A stretch of 64,000 nucleotides of DNA from Pseudomonas sp. UBA5706 (GCF_002419965.1 NZ_DIHC01000028.1:62001-126000); one strand, 5' to 3'. Positions 33,754-43,120 are shown, counted from the stretch's first letter. The notes: generated by a model not told the origin, from the sequence alone. Translations and numbers: made by a program.

Positions 33754-35115
33754 TCAGTCGAAGCGCAAAAGGTCGAGCAGTGAGTGCAGGTTGTTAGCCT
33801 TGTCCAGGTCCAGGCACACCTTTGCCAATTTTTGGGCTTGTACGGCTGGGATTGCGCGACGAGCCAGCGAGTTAAACTTTTCCAGCAGTTGAGTATCACT
33901 AACCGGATTCAACGGACCACCCAGAGGCGCCTTCACTTGCTGTGTGGCGTGGCGACCATCGCGGGTGAACACCGTCACAACAGGCTCTTCCAGTGGGGCA
34001 AATTGGGCATCGACGCGCATCGTAATCCGACCCATAAAGCCGAGTATTTGGGCAGAGCTCCTTTCGTGCGGATCGTAGGCGTCCAGTCCTGCATGCCCAC
34101 GCAGACAACGCACCGCCAGAGCATAAGGCAAGCTCATCTGTGAAGCGGCAAGGGTTGTAGTGTCCACCCCGGCACACATCCCGACGAGGAAAGCGCTGGC
34201 TTTGACATCAATGGATTTGATCGCGTGAGCCTCAATGTTCAGCGTCTTCAACAGATCACCGATGGCGTCGATCGCCGAGTGAGTACCCCGACAGGCTGCG
34301 TAGGGCTTGATCGAGCACCGTGCCAGCTTCCAGACACTGCCCAGATCGGCTGTCAGCGCTTGAGGCCGAGCTGCATCTCGGGCAAGCGTGCAAAGAAAAC
34401 CACCCCAGACATCATCAAACACTTGTCCTGGGCCGGACACTGCGTTTTTGGCCAGCAACGCAGCCAGCAGGCCGCTCTCGGCGGGTCGACCGGCATGCAG
34501 CTTTTTGCTATCCGTGCCATCATGAATAAACGCCCACAAACCGCCACTCATGCTAGCGGCCAAGCCCAATGTCCATGAGGTTTGCTTCTCATCGAGCTTG
34601 AGCAACCGCGCGCACGCCGCCGCCGCACCGAATACGCCACAGGTACCGGTGGAGTGCCAGCCTGCCTCGTTGTGCGGCGAATAGCCGCCGCAGGCTTCCA
34701 GCACCCGACGAGCGATGTCGTAGCCGATGACCATCGCGTGTAGCAGCTCTTTACCGTTGGGCATCGGAGCGCACAACGGCAAGACCGCGAGCATCGCGGG
34801 CACGACCACGGCACCGGAGTGATCACAGCCACCTGCATCATCCAGTTCCAGCGCGTGAGCAGCGATGCCGTTGACCAATGCAGCATTGCGTGGCGACAAT
34901 CCATGCGCACTCCCCCATATGCCTGCTGGCCCGCTGGCTTCGCAGATCTGCAGAGCACGCAGGCAGCGCTGGGTCAGCTCAGCGTTGGCTCCAGCCAGCG
35001 CAGCGCCGAGGGTGTCGAGGAGGTGCCGCTTGGCTTTTTCAATCAGTTCGACCGGCAAATCTTCATAGCGGCTGTTGCAGATAAAGTGGCTAAGCACCTG
35101 TTGCGGATTAGTCAT
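33754..35115 (-). CDS. MmgE/PrpD-family protein
   Basis: 453 residues of the MmgE/PrpD superfamily (2-methylcitrate dehydratase, cis-aconitate decarboxylase, iminodisuccinate epimerase). The N-terminal all-helical domain with Ala-Leu-Glu-Leu-Asp-Asp (about 85-90) and Gly-Trp-His-Ser-Thr-Gly-Thr-Cys-Gly-Val-Phe-Gly-Ala-Ala (about 146-159) is typical. ATG 35115 is chosen because similarity starts there. No prp genes are nearby. An argininosuccinate-lyase-family enzyme in the same run makes an epimerase or lyase step on an N-substituted aspartate conceivable, but that is inference. Confidence 0.82.
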   Translation of the reverse strand: MTNPQQVLSHFICNSRYEDLPVELIEKAKRHLLDTLGAALAGANAELTQRCLRALQICEASGPAGIWGSAHGLSPRNAALVNGIAAHALELDDAGGCDHSGAVVVPAMLAVLPLCAPMPNGKELLHAMVIGYDIARRVLEACGGYSPHNEAGWHSTGTCGVFGAAAACARLLKLDEKQTSWTLGLAASMSGGLWAFIHDGTDSKKLHAGRPAESGLLAALLAKNAVSGPGQVFDDVWGGFLCTLARDAARPQALTADLGSVWKLARCSIKPYAACRGTHSAIDAIGDLLKTLNIEAHAIKSIDVKASAFLVGMCAGVDTTTLAASQMSLPYALAVRCLRGHAGLDAYDPHERSSAQILGFMGRITMRVDAQFAPLEEPVVTVFTRDGRHATQQVKAPLGGPLNPVSDTQLLEKFNSLARRAIPAVQAQKLAKVCLDLDKANNLHSLLDLLRFD

Positions 35116-36013
35116 GGCGTTGGCCTTGCAAGTGTTTGTCGAAGATCGCTGCCGGGTGATCCTCGGGCAACTCGCTGCGGGTTTCACTCCACCAATCGGC
35201 GACTTCCTCGGCGCTGGCGAACCAGACATCCGGCTGTGCTTTGAGCCAGCGCAACAATTCTTGAAACAGGCCGCTGCGCCCTACCGTGCCGAGGGTTTCC
35301 GGGTGCAGGCGCATAACGTAGCACAGGCCGAAACGGTGGAATCCAGCGAAGTCCTGTTGCCAGTTTTTCAGCACCTCAACGTAAGAACCGATACGCGCCT
35401 GGCTGGGCGGCACTGCGGGCGACAGGTTGAAAGCGAAGTACGGCTCGTCTTCAAGCTCCACGTGCTGCGGCAACTCCACCAACGGCACCGCGTCGGGTTG
35501 CGCAGAGGGGTGCAGGTACGGCAGGTCGTCACCGGCCCACGACGATGACCAACTGATGCCCTCTGCCCGCAACGCATCGCTCAAGCCCGGCGCGTAGCTC
35601 CCGGCAGGTGCGCGAAAGCCGCTGGGACGCAGCCCGGTCAATTGCTCAAGCACGTCACAGCCGCGGCGGACCGACGCCTGTTGTCCGGCGAGGTCCAGCA
35701 GAGAAAAATCTTCGTGACGATAACCGGCGCAGGCAATTTCATGACCGGCGGCATGAATCGCACGCACCACTTGCGGATTTTCTTCGGCGACGATGCCAGG
35801 AATGCACCAACTGGCGCGAATGTTCTCTTCGGCCAGCACGTCGAGCATGCGCTGCACGCCTCTTGTACTGCCGTAGCGCCACACCGACAGGCTTTTGTCG
35901 CGACCGGCAATGGCCGGTACTTGGGTCAGAATGCCGTGGATGTCGTTGTAATCGATGGTGATGACCACGGCGCAACGATACGGCACCGGCCATACGCATT
36001 TGGTCTCACGCAT
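35108..36013 (-). CDS. Polysaccharide-deacetylase (NodB/CE4) family hydrolase 1
   Basis: 301 residues with a NodB-type fold: Ile-Asp-Tyr-Asn-Asp near residue 20, His-Glu-Ile-Ala-Cys-Ala-Gly-Tyr-Arg-His-Glu around 91-101 and Gly-Phe-Arg-Ala-Pro-Ala-Gly near 130. There is no signal peptide, so it acts in the cytoplasm, like PuuE-type allantoinase/amidase members rather than cell-wall deacetylases. It overlaps the neighbouring CE4 gene start-to-stop and the PrpD-like gene by 8 bases, so all are coupled. The substrate is likely a small amide or cyclic amide. Confidence 0.8.
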   Translation of the reverse strand: MRETKCVWPVPYRCAVVITIDYNDIHGILTQVPAIAGRDKSLSVWRYGSTRGVQRMLDVLAEENIRASWCIPGIVAEENPQVVRAIHAAGHEIACAGYRHEDFSLLDLAGQQASVRRGCDVLEQLTGLRPSGFRAPAGSYAPGLSDALRAEGISWSSSWAGDDLPYLHPSAQPDAVPLVELPQHVELEDEPYFAFNLSPAVPPSQARIGSYVEVLKNWQQDFAGFHRFGLCYVMRLHPETLGTVGRSGLFQELLRWLKAQPDVWFASAEEVADWWSETRSELPEDHPAAIFDKHLQGQRHD

Positions 36014-36854
36014 TTCCGTGCTCCTTGACCCAAAAGCTGGCGATATCATTGCAGGTGGCGAACCACACGTCGGTGTAGCTGTGCATATGCTCAAGGAAGC
36101 GTTCGAGCAGGGCGATACGCCCCGGCTTCGCAGAAATCTTCGGGTGGAACAACGTGGTCATGCATAGTCCTTCGCGATAGCTGCCGTCGAACTCGTGGCA
36201 CCAGTTGTCGAGGGTCTGTTCATAGCTGGCGATGCGGTCCAGGCCACAGGGATAATTCGGGCCGCGCGTGTAGGCCAGTGAGGCATAGTCATCCAGCTCC
36301 CAGCGGCCGGGGATTTCCACCAGCCCGTTAGGAGTGCCGGGCACCTCGATGAAATACGGACGGTCGTCGCCGCGCATGCTGCTGGAGTAGGTCACGCCGC
36401 ACTCCATCAATAGCGCAGGTGTTTCCCGGTGCCAATCGCCCGAGGGGGTGCGGAAACCCGTGGCGACAATCCCCAGATGACGCTTGAAGATATCGGCGCT
36501 GATCCTCATCACCTCACGTTGCTGGTTGAGGTCCAAGGCAAAAAACGATTCGTGGCGGTAGCCGTGGTAGGCCACTTCATGGCCGTGCTCGATAATCGCC
36601 TGGCACTGTCTAGGCCAGTTTTCGACCACCCAGGCCGGGACAAAAAAAGTTGCCGGAGTCGCATGCTCCTTGAGCATGTCGAGCAAACGCGGCAGGGCGC
36701 GATAGGGGCCATAGCCGCCAAACGTGAAGTACTCGGGCTTGCCCCAGATCGAGCCGTCGAGCATCGCGGCTCCGGTGGGCCCGTCCAGATCAAAAGCCAG
36801 TGCTACGCTTGCGCGTGCCTTTGCGGGCCAGCGAAGATCGGTGGTGCGATGCAT
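36006..36854 (-). CDS. Polysaccharide-deacetylase (NodB/CE4) family hydrolase 2
   Basis: 282 residues, a paralogue of the preceding gene: Ala-Phe-Asp-Leu-Asp-Gly near 19-24, His-Glu-Val-Ala-Tyr-His-Gly-Tyr-Arg-His-Glu around 90-100 and Gly-Phe-Arg-Thr-Pro-Ser-Gly-Asp-Trp near 130. The metal-binding Asp and His-x3-His pattern is complete. There is no leader peptide. ATG 36854 follows AGGAGA. Two adjacent, non-identical, cytoplasmic CE4 hydrolases suggest a heteromeric enzyme or two successive amide hydrolyses. Confidence 0.8.
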   Translation of the reverse strand: MHRTTDLRWPAKARASVALAFDLDGPTGAAMLDGSIWGKPEYFTFGGYGPYRALPRLLDMLKEHATPATFFVPAWVVENWPRQCQAIIEHGHEVAYHGYRHESFFALDLNQQREVMRISADIFKRHLGIVATGFRTPSGDWHRETPALLMECGVTYSSSMRGDDRPYFIEVPGTPNGLVEIPGRWELDDYASLAYTRGPNYPCGLDRIASYEQTLDNWCHEFDGSYREGLCMTTLFHPKISAKPGRIALLERFLEHMHSYTDVWFATCNDIASFWVKEHGNA

Positions 36855-36948
36855 GGAATTCTCCTGCAGGAAATCGCAACGAATGGAGGCGACACTCAAA
36901 GCAGCTGGGGGCTGGAGGCAAGCACCCTCGCCTCCAGCCCCACCAGAC

Positions 36949-37779
36949 TTACTTCGCGCCGTTGATCTGCGCTGCGTCCACTGAGCCGTCTTCCAGATCC
37001 CACTTCTTGAGGATCTTCTGGTAAGTGCCATCCTCGATCATGGCGTCAAGGGTCGCGGCAATGGCGGCACTCAGTTCGGGGTTGCTCTTGGCGACACCCA
37101 GACCGGTCAGTTGACGGGCCAATGGCCCACCGATGACCTTGAACACGCCCGGCTCCTGGGACTGAATGTACGGCAGGGTTTCGCTGCCCTGAACCGCCCC
37201 GTCCAGACGCGCCTGACGCAACTGGGCACGCGCATCGGCGCTGCCTTCGGTGCCGACGACGGTGATCGCTGGCAAGCCTTTGGCTTCGCAGTTCTGCGCG
37301 CTCCACTTGGCGATTTCCACCGGGAAGGTGGTGCGGCGGCTAGTGCCGACCTTTTTGCCGCAGAAGTCAGTGGCGGTCTTCAGATCCTTCTGGGTTTGCA
37401 AGGTGTAGAACTGCGGGCCGGTGCTGAAGTAATCGACGAAGTCGACGGTCTTTTGCCGTTCCGGCGTATCGGTCATGCCCGACAGCACGATGTCGATACG
37501 GTTGGTGGTCAGGCCGCTGACCATTTGTTCAAACGCGGTTTCCTGCCAGCGGAATTCGACGCCCAGGCGCTTCGACATCTCCATGCCCAGATCGTAGTCA
37601 ACGCCGGTCAACTGATTGGTGACCGGATCCTTGAAATCCATCGGCGGGTAGTTCGGCATGATGCCTGCGGCAATGAAGCCTTTGTCTTTGATGGCCTGGG
37701 GCAACGCGTGAGTCTGGGCGGCAAACGCCGATACCGAAACCAGAGCGGAAAGAGCTGCAGTCAGTGCGATGAGTTTCAA
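36949..37779 (-). CDS. Periplasmic amino-acid-type solute-binding protein (SBP_bac_3)
   Basis: 276 residues with a classic signal peptide (Lys-Leu-Ile then a hydrophobic core ending Ala-Phe-Ala-Ala) and the family-3 fold: Tyr-Pro-Pro-Met-Asp-Phe-Lys-Asp, Gly-Val-Asp-Tyr-Asp-Leu and Asn-Arg-Ile-Asp-Ile-Val-Leu-Ser-Gly. It lies right after the ABC ATPase gene and is the probable main receptor of that importer. It resembles the binding protein at 32863 in overall design. Confidence 0.88.
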   Translation of the reverse strand: MKLIALTAALSALVSVSAFAAQTHALPQAIKDKGFIAAGIMPNYPPMDFKDPVTNQLTGVDYDLGMEMSKRLGVEFRWQETAFEQMVSGLTTNRIDIVLSGMTDTPERQKTVDFVDYFSTGPQFYTLQTQKDLKTATDFCGKKVGTSRRTTFPVEIAKWSAQNCEAKGLPAITVVGTEGSADARAQLRQARLDGAVQGSETLPYIQSQEPGVFKVIGGPLARQLTGLGVAKSNPELSAAIAATLDAMIEDGTYQKILKKWDLEDGSVDAAQINGAK

Positions 37780-37809
37780 ATCGGTGATCCTCGAAATCAG
37801 GGAAAAGGT

Positions 37810-38574
37810 TCAGTTCAAAACGGCAGAAATAAAGTCTTGCGTCCGCGCATTGCGCGGGTTCATCAACACGTCTTCTGGCGAGCCGGTTTCGATGATTTGA
37901 CCTGCATCCATGAACACCACGCGGCTGGCAACTTCGCGGGCAAAGCCCAGTTCGTGGGTGACGACAACCATGGTCATGCCGCTTTTGGCCAGATCGCGCA
38001 TGACCGACAGCACCTCGCCCACCAACTCGGGATCGAGGGCGGAAGTCGGCTCGTCGAACAGCATCAGTTTCGGGCGCATGGCCAACGCCCGGGCAATCGC
38101 GACACGTTGCTGCTGGCCCCCTGAAAGTTCGATCGGATAGGCATCGGCCTTGGCTTCGAGACCGACCCGGCGCAACAACTCCAGCGCCAGTTCGCGGGCC
38201 TCCTCCACCGGGCGACGGAGCACCTGGCAAGGGCCTTCGATGATGTTTTCCAGCACCGTCATGTGAGAGAACAGGTTGAAGCGTTGAAACACCATTCCGG
38301 TCTTCAGACGTTGCCGAGAGATCTGCTCATCGCCCAGCTCGATCAGCTTATGGCCATCGGTGCGGTAGCCAAGTATTTCGTCATCGACCCACATCCCGCC
38401 CTGATCGATTTTTTCCAACTGATTGATACACCGCAGCAAGGTACTTTTACCGGAGCCGGACGGGCCGATGATGCACAGCACCTCGCCGTGCGGGATCTCC
38501 AGTTCGATGTTCTTCAGCGCGTGGAAATCGCCGAAGTACTTGTTCACCGCTACCGCTTTCACAATATTTCGCAT
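37810..38574 (-). CDS. Amino-acid-type ABC transporter ATP-binding protein
   Basis: 254-residue GlnQ/HisP-type ATPase: Walker A Gly-Pro-Ser-Gly-Ser-Gly-Lys-Ser-Thr (about 37-45), Q-loop Phe-Gln-Arg-Phe-Asn-Leu, signature Leu-Ser-Gly-Gly-Gln-Gln-Gln-Arg (about 149-156), Walker B Leu-Met-Leu-Phe-Asp-Glu-Pro-Thr (about 170-177) and the switch His. It couples ATP hydrolysis to uptake through the permease encoded immediately upstream. Confidence 0.92.
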   Translation of the reverse strand: MRNIVKAVAVNKYFGDFHALKNIELEIPHGEVLCIIGPSGSGKSTLLRCINQLEKIDQGGMWVDDEILGYRTDGHKLIELGDEQISRQRLKTGMVFQRFNLFSHMTVLENIIEGPCQVLRRPVEEARELALELLRRVGLEAKADAYPIELSGGQQQRVAIARALAMRPKLMLFDEPTSALDPELVGEVLSVMRDLAKSGMTMVVVTHELGFAREVASRVVFMDAGQIIETGSPEDVLMNPRNARTQDFISAVLN

Positions 38575-38600
38575 GACTCGACTCCTTGACGCCTGACGGC

Positions 38601-39482
38601 TCAGTTGCGTTTCCCGGCGCCGCGCGCAAAACGCCGCTCCAGCTTGCCTTGACAGAACGTCAGGACCGTCACCACGGCGAGGTACCAGATACCGGCGACG
38701 ATCAACAGCTCCATTACTCGGGCGTTGGCGTAGTAGATGTTTTGTGCGTTGTGCAGCAGTTCGGAGTACTGGATCACACTCGCCAGGCTGGTCATTTTCA
38801 CCATGCCGATGAACTCGTTACTGACCGGCGGAATGATGATGCGCATGGCCTGCGGCAGAATGATCCGGCGCAGCGCTTGCAGGCGCGGCATGCCGATCGA
38901 CTTTGCCGCCTCGTATTGCCCTGTGTCCACCGAGAGCAGGCCAGCGCGCACGACCTCTGCGGTGTAGGCGCCCTGGTTGATGCCAAGGCCCAGCAATGCA
39001 GCAACGAAGGGCGTGATCACTTCAACGGTCTTGAACTCGATGACGCCAGGAATGCCCAGGGTCGGGAAGATCAATGCGAGGTTGAACCACAGCAACAACT
39101 GAAGGATCAGCGGTGTGCCGCGGAACAGCCAGGTGTAGCCCTGCGCAACATAGCGCAGCAGCGGGTTCTGCGACATGCGCATGACGGCAATCACCACACC
39201 CAGCAGCACACCCAGCGCCATCGCCAGAATGGACATGGTGATGGTGTTCAGCAGGCCGAACATGATCGACTCAGCCGTGAGGAACTGACCGACAAAGGAC
39301 CATTCGATGTTGCCTTTGGCGAACGCCTGCGCGAGCCCGATCAGCAACACGACGATGATCACCGCGGCGCAGATGCGTCCGTAATACCGACGCGGGACGA
39401 CCTTGTACGTCGAGATGTCGTATTTCGCCTCGAGCGAAACGCCGGGGCGTTGGGCGCCCCTGGATGCCTGGATATTAGCCAT
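38601..39482 (-). CDS. Amino-acid-type ABC transporter permease
   Basis: 293 residues of the HisM/GlnP family, with an N-terminal cytoplasmic tail, a leading helix and about five further membrane helices. It has the EAA-loop motif Glu-Ala-Ala-Lys-Ser-Ile-Gly-Met-Pro-Arg-Leu-Gln-Ala. ATG 39482 is used because the longer frame lacks similarity. It is the only permease in the cluster and so is probably homodimeric. It lies between the argH-type gene and the ATPase gene. Confidence 0.9.
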   Translation of the reverse strand: MANIQASRGAQRPGVSLEAKYDISTYKVVPRRYYGRICAAVIIVVLLIGLAQAFAKGNIEWSFVGQFLTAESIMFGLLNTITMSILAMALGVLLGVVIAVMRMSQNPLLRYVAQGYTWLFRGTPLILQLLLWFNLALIFPTLGIPGVIEFKTVEVITPFVAALLGLGINQGAYTAEVVRAGLLSVDTGQYEAAKSIGMPRLQALRRIILPQAMRIIIPPVSNEFIGMVKMTSLASVIQYSELLHNAQNIYYANARVMELLIVAGIWYLAVVTVLTFCQGKLERRFARGAGKRN

Positions 39483-39501
39483 GGTGATGCTCCCGGAAGC
39501 G

Positions 39502-40929
39502 TCAGCCGCGTGGACCGGCATAGTCGTTGGCCCAGTTTTCCTGTGCCGCCAATTGCTGCTTGAAGCGGGTGATCTGCTCGGCAACGCGGACCGGAGACGT
39601 ACCGCCATGACCACTGCGTGCCGCCAGCGCCGCTTCCAGGGTCAGGCACTCGAGCACGTCCGGGGTCAGGCGAGGGTCGGTTTCGGCCAACATTTGTGGG
39701 GTCAGTTGCTCAAGGCCGATGTCCTGGGCCTCACACAGTTGAACCAGTTGCCCGGTAATTTCGTGGGCCTCTTTGAACGGTACACCGCGCACTGCCAGCC
39801 AGTCGGCGACTTCAGTGGCGAGGGTGAAACCCAATGGCGCCTGGCGCAGCAGTTCGTCGCTGCGCACGGTCATGGTCCGCACCATTCCGGCAAAGGCCGG
39901 GAGCACCAGGTGAACGGTTTCCAGGGTGTCGATGATCGCGTGTTTGTCTTCGCTCAAGTCGCGGTTGTACGACAGTGGCTGCGCCTTGAGCACCGACAGG
40001 ATGCCGGTCAGCGAGCCGATCAGGCGGCCTGACTTGCCACGGGCGAGTTCGGCGATGTCCGGGTTCTTTTTCTGCGGCATGATCGAGCTACCGGTGGCAT
40101 AGCCGTCGTCCAGGTCGACCCAGCGGAACTGCCGCGACGTCCATAGGCAAAACTCTTCGGCCATGCGCGAAATGTTGATGCCGAGCATGCTGCAGCAGAA
40201 CAGGAATTCAACGACGTGATCGCGACTGGCAACGGCGTCGATCGAGTTTTCGCAGGGGCCGCTGTAGCCCATTTCAGCGGCCGAGCTGTGCAGGTCTCGG
40301 GCGATGGCAGAGCCTGCCAATGCTGCGGCGCCCAGCGGCGAAAGGCTGAAGCGCTTGTCAAAATCCTGCAAACGCTGGATATCACGATGGATCGCTTGCG
40401 CATGGGCCATCAGGTGATGGGCGAAGACGATCGGCTGAGCCTGTTGCAGGTGGGTGAAGCCAGGGGCGATGGTATGGATGTGCTGCTCAGCCTGCCCTAC
40501 CAGCGATTTTTGCAACTCGACAATGGCAAGGGTCAACACACGAACCTGATCACGCAGGAACAGGCGCATGTCGTTGGCCGACTGGTCGTTACGTGAGCGG
40601 CCTGCGCGCAGCTTGCCGCCCAGAGTGCCAAGGCGTTCAGTCAGCAGGCGCTCGATAAAGGTGTGCACGTCTTCGTCGGCGGCGATGGGCTCGACCTTGC
40701 CAGCGGCAAAATCCTCATCGATTGATTGCAGGGCCGCAACGATGCGCTGCGTCTCTTCGGCGTCCAGCAGGCCGGCGCGTTGCAGTTCGTTGGCATGCGC
40801 CTTGGATCCTGCGACGTCGTAAGGCGTCAGGCGGAAATAGGCTTTCGGAGAACGTGACAGATTGGCCATGGCCTCAGCCGGGCCGGATTTGAACCGTGCA
40901 CCCCAAAGACGCTCAGTAGTATCGGACAT
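39502..40929 (-). CDS. Argininosuccinate-lyase-family C-N lyase
   Basis: 475 residues of the argininosuccinate lyase branch of the aspartase/fumarase superfamily. The signature Gly-Ser-Ser-Ile-Met-Pro-Gln-Lys-Lys-Asn-Pro-Asp (about 278-289), Arg-Ser-Arg-Asn-Asp-Gln near 110 and Thr-His-Leu-Gln-Gln-Ala-Gln-Pro near 158 are intact. It heads an operon with an ABC importer, two CE4 hydrolases and an MmgE/PrpD protein rather than sitting with arginine genes. It may therefore cleave fumarate from an N-(dicarboxyethyl) compound instead of argininosuccinate. A duplicate argH is the conservative alternative. Confidence 0.85.
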   Translation of the reverse strand: MSDTTERLWGARFKSGPAEAMANLSRSPKAYFRLTPYDVAGSKAHANELQRAGLLDAEETQRIVAALQSIDEDFAAGKVEPIAADEDVHTFIERLLTERLGTLGGKLRAGRSRNDQSANDMRLFLRDQVRVLTLAIVELQKSLVGQAEQHIHTIAPGFTHLQQAQPIVFAHHLMAHAQAIHRDIQRLQDFDKRFSLSPLGAAALAGSAIARDLHSSAAEMGYSGPCENSIDAVASRDHVVEFLFCCSMLGINISRMAEEFCLWTSRQFRWVDLDDGYATGSSIMPQKKNPDIAELARGKSGRLIGSLTGILSVLKAQPLSYNRDLSEDKHAIIDTLETVHLVLPAFAGMVRTMTVRSDELLRQAPLGFTLATEVADWLAVRGVPFKEAHEITGQLVQLCEAQDIGLEQLTPQMLAETDPRLTPDVLECLTLEAALAARSGHGGTSPVRVAEQITRFKQQLAAQENWANDYAGPRG

Positions 40930-41092
40930 TGATATTCTCCATTGGCACGTTGATTGCTATAACACCAGGATGCGAGGTGAGAGTCGCCAGGTGTGAAGTT
41001 GAATGACCGGATGCATTCGCCTGATTAAAAATAATGAACCGATCACAGGAGATGGATGCTAGGAAAATTCAAACGCTGGGGAAATATTCCAA

Positions 41093-42055
41093 ATGGCAAG
41101 TCAACTTATAGAAAATGGAAAGCTGCCTAAGCGAAGTGGTGATGCGGCTATATCCATGGCTAGCGCAATGGACCTAAAACTCTTCAAAGTGTTCAGGGCC
41201 GTCGTTGAAGCGGGTGGCTTCACGGCAGCGCAAATTGAACTAAACATCAGCCTGGCCGCTATCAGCAAACAGATATCCGATCTTGAAATACGACTGGGTA
41301 TGCGCCTATGCACGCGTGGTCGCGAAAAATTTTGCCTTACTGAGGAAGGCAAGCTTATCTATGATGCAAGCCTAGATCTTTTCATGGCCCTGGATAATTT
41401 TAAAGACAGGGTAGGCAATGTGCGCGCCGAGTTATTGGGCGACCTGAACATCGCCGTGATCGACAACACGGTTTCGGACGCTGCCTCGCCCCTTGTTAAG
41501 GCCATAAAAGCCTTGCAAAACAGAGCCCCAAAGGCAAGAGTGCGGCTTAATGTCGCGCCACTTGAAGAAATAGAGCAGGGCATTTTAAAGGGCCGTTTTG
41601 CTGTCGGCATTGTCCCGGTCTACCACGGAAAAGAAGAATTCCAGGTCATACCACTTTACCAAGAACGGTCCGAGCTATATTGCTCAAAGTCGCACGAATT
41701 CTTCCCGATGAACGATGAAAACATTGACGAAACTTGCTTAACCCATGCCGAATTCGTTGACCACACCTATGCGACTCACAAGGAAAAAATAAAGTTACTC
41801 GGATTGAGAAACGCCACCGCGATTGCCACGCAAGTTGAGGCCGTCGCAATCATGATCATGACCGGTCGCTACTTGGGCTACTTGCCCGTCCATTGGGCAG
41901 AGGGCTACATTGATAAAGGAGTTATGCGCTCGGTAAAGCCAGAACTTTTTGCCGTTGCCACGCCAGTTAAACTCCTATGCAAGCCAAATACGCCGCACAA
42001 CCCATTACTGGAACTTTTTTTGAAATGCATGGCAGAGAGTGTTGAAGAAATATAG
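41093..42055 (+). CDS. LysR-family regulator (divergent from the C-N lyase operon)
   Basis: 320 residues. The LysR winged helix begins near residue 26 (Asp-Leu-Lys-Leu-Phe-Lys-Val-Phe-Arg-Ala-Val), so a start at one of the internal ATGs (around 41156-41168) is possible. The effector domain is complete. It is divergent from the argH-type operon and is the likely regulator of uptake and breakdown there. Base composition is more AT-rich than the neighbours, with codons such as AAA, ATA and TTA, which may reflect a separate origin. Confidence 0.85.
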   Translation: MASQLIENGKLPKRSGDAAISMASAMDLKLFKVFRAVVEAGGFTAAQIELNISLAAISKQISDLEIRLGMRLCTRGREKFCLTEEGKLIYDASLDLFMALDNFKDRVGNVRAELLGDLNIAVIDNTVSDAASPLVKAIKALQNRAPKARVRLNVAPLEEIEQGILKGRFAVGIVPVYHGKEEFQVIPLYQERSELYCSKSHEFFPMNDENIDETCLTHAEFVDHTYATHKEKIKLLGLRNATAIATQVEAVAIMIMTGRYLGYLPVHWAEGYIDKGVMRSVKPELFAVATPVKLLCKPNTPHNPLLELFLKCMAESVEEI

Positions 42056-42151
42056 CAAATGGGCAGGGATCGAGGCCTAAAAACCAATAAAACCGCCCCC
42101 CACAGGTGCAAATTTCTTAGGCGCACTCAGGCACCGCCCTCATCTAACACA

Positions 42152-43120
42152 TCAAACACGCGCCGGATTTTCCATATTAGCATCTCGCAGACGCTGCAAA
42201 AAAACCGTCTCGGCCATGGTGAAGCGCTGGTCCAGATTCCATAGCAACTGAATGTCGACCTCGCACACGCCCTCAGATGGCGGCAGACGCCAAAGCCGCC
42301 CCGCGGCTACCTCGCCTTCACAGATATGCTGTGGTAGGCAGCCAATGCCAAACCCCGCCATTACCAGGCGCAATACCTCCTGAGTGTTGGCTGACGACGC
42401 CACTATCTGACCGTTCAAATGATGCCGGTCGCGAAACTCTGCCAACGCCGACAACGTACCTCCAAGCAAATCACCGGTGAAACTGATCACGCTCTCGTTG
42501 CGCAGATCTTCCACCGTCAGGTCGTCGAGCCTGTACAGGGGATGTAGGTGGCTGCAATAAAAGCCGTAACTCTCACGAGTGAGAAACTGCTGGCCTAGCC
42601 ATGCATTGGCAGAGCGATTGACCGCCAGGCCAAAGCTTGCCGTTTTTTGGGAAAGGGCGCTGACAATGGCATCACTGGACTGCACTTCGATTTCTAAGGC
42701 GATACCCGGGTAATCCTGATGCAGCGTTGCAAGAAAGCGGTCGTAGTGAACGCATTGGATGCCGCTCACGGCCAACAGGCGTACTTTGCCCACCACCTGC
42801 CCATTGGATTGCTCCAGCGCTGCATCCAGTTGCGCGAATTGCCCCAACACCTCAGCGGCCACTCTCAGCGTTTCGATACCTGATTGTGTCAACATGAATC
42901 TGGGACCGTGTCGTTCGATAAGCGGCGTGCCCATTTGCTCTTCCAGACGCTTTAGGCCTTGACTGACGGCGGGCTGGGATAAATGCAAGCGAACAGCGGC
43001 GCGGCTGATACTCAATTCTTGAGCGACCACTTGAAAGGTGCGTAATAAGTTCCAGTCCACCCGCTCGCCCAAGGATCGGGTAAAGGGGCGCTTAACGACT
43101 GCACTTGGCGAAGGACTCAC
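42152..43120 (-). CDS. LysR-family transcriptional regulator
   Basis: 322 residues: an N-terminal extension of about 20, then a LysR winged helix (Ser-Arg-Ala-Ala-Val-Arg-Leu-His-Leu-Ser-Gln-Pro-Ala-Val-Ser-Gln) and a substrate-sensing domain. It is convergent with the LysR at 41093 and separated by 635 bases from the plus-strand OprD gene, so it may control the OprD/SBP/aldolase group. The effector is unknown. Confidence 0.88.
   Translation of the reverse strand: MSPSPSAVVKRPFTRSLGERVDWNLLRTFQVVAQELSISRAAVRLHLSQPAVSQGLKRLEEQMGTPLIERHGPRFMLTQSGIETLRVAAEVLGQFAQLDAALEQSNGQVVGKVRLLAVSGIQCVHYDRFLATLHQDYPGIALEIEVQSSDAIVSALSQKTASFGLAVNRSANAWLGQQFLTRESYGFYCSHLHPLYRLDDLTVEDLRNESVISFTGDLLGGTLSALAEFRDRHHLNGQIVASSANTQEVLRLVMAGFGIGCLPQHICEGEVAAGRLWRLPPSEGVCEVDIQLLWNLDQRFTMAETVFLQRLRDANMENPARV

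Noticed and set aside
37111..38124. Long plus-strand open frame opposite the ABC ATPase and binding protein genes
   Set aside because: It spans two genuine genes and their gap on the other strand, with no recognisable domain or ribosome site.
38586..39563. 325-codon plus-strand frame opposite the permease gene
   Set aside because: His/Gln/Asp-rich shadow of a hydrophobic membrane protein gene.
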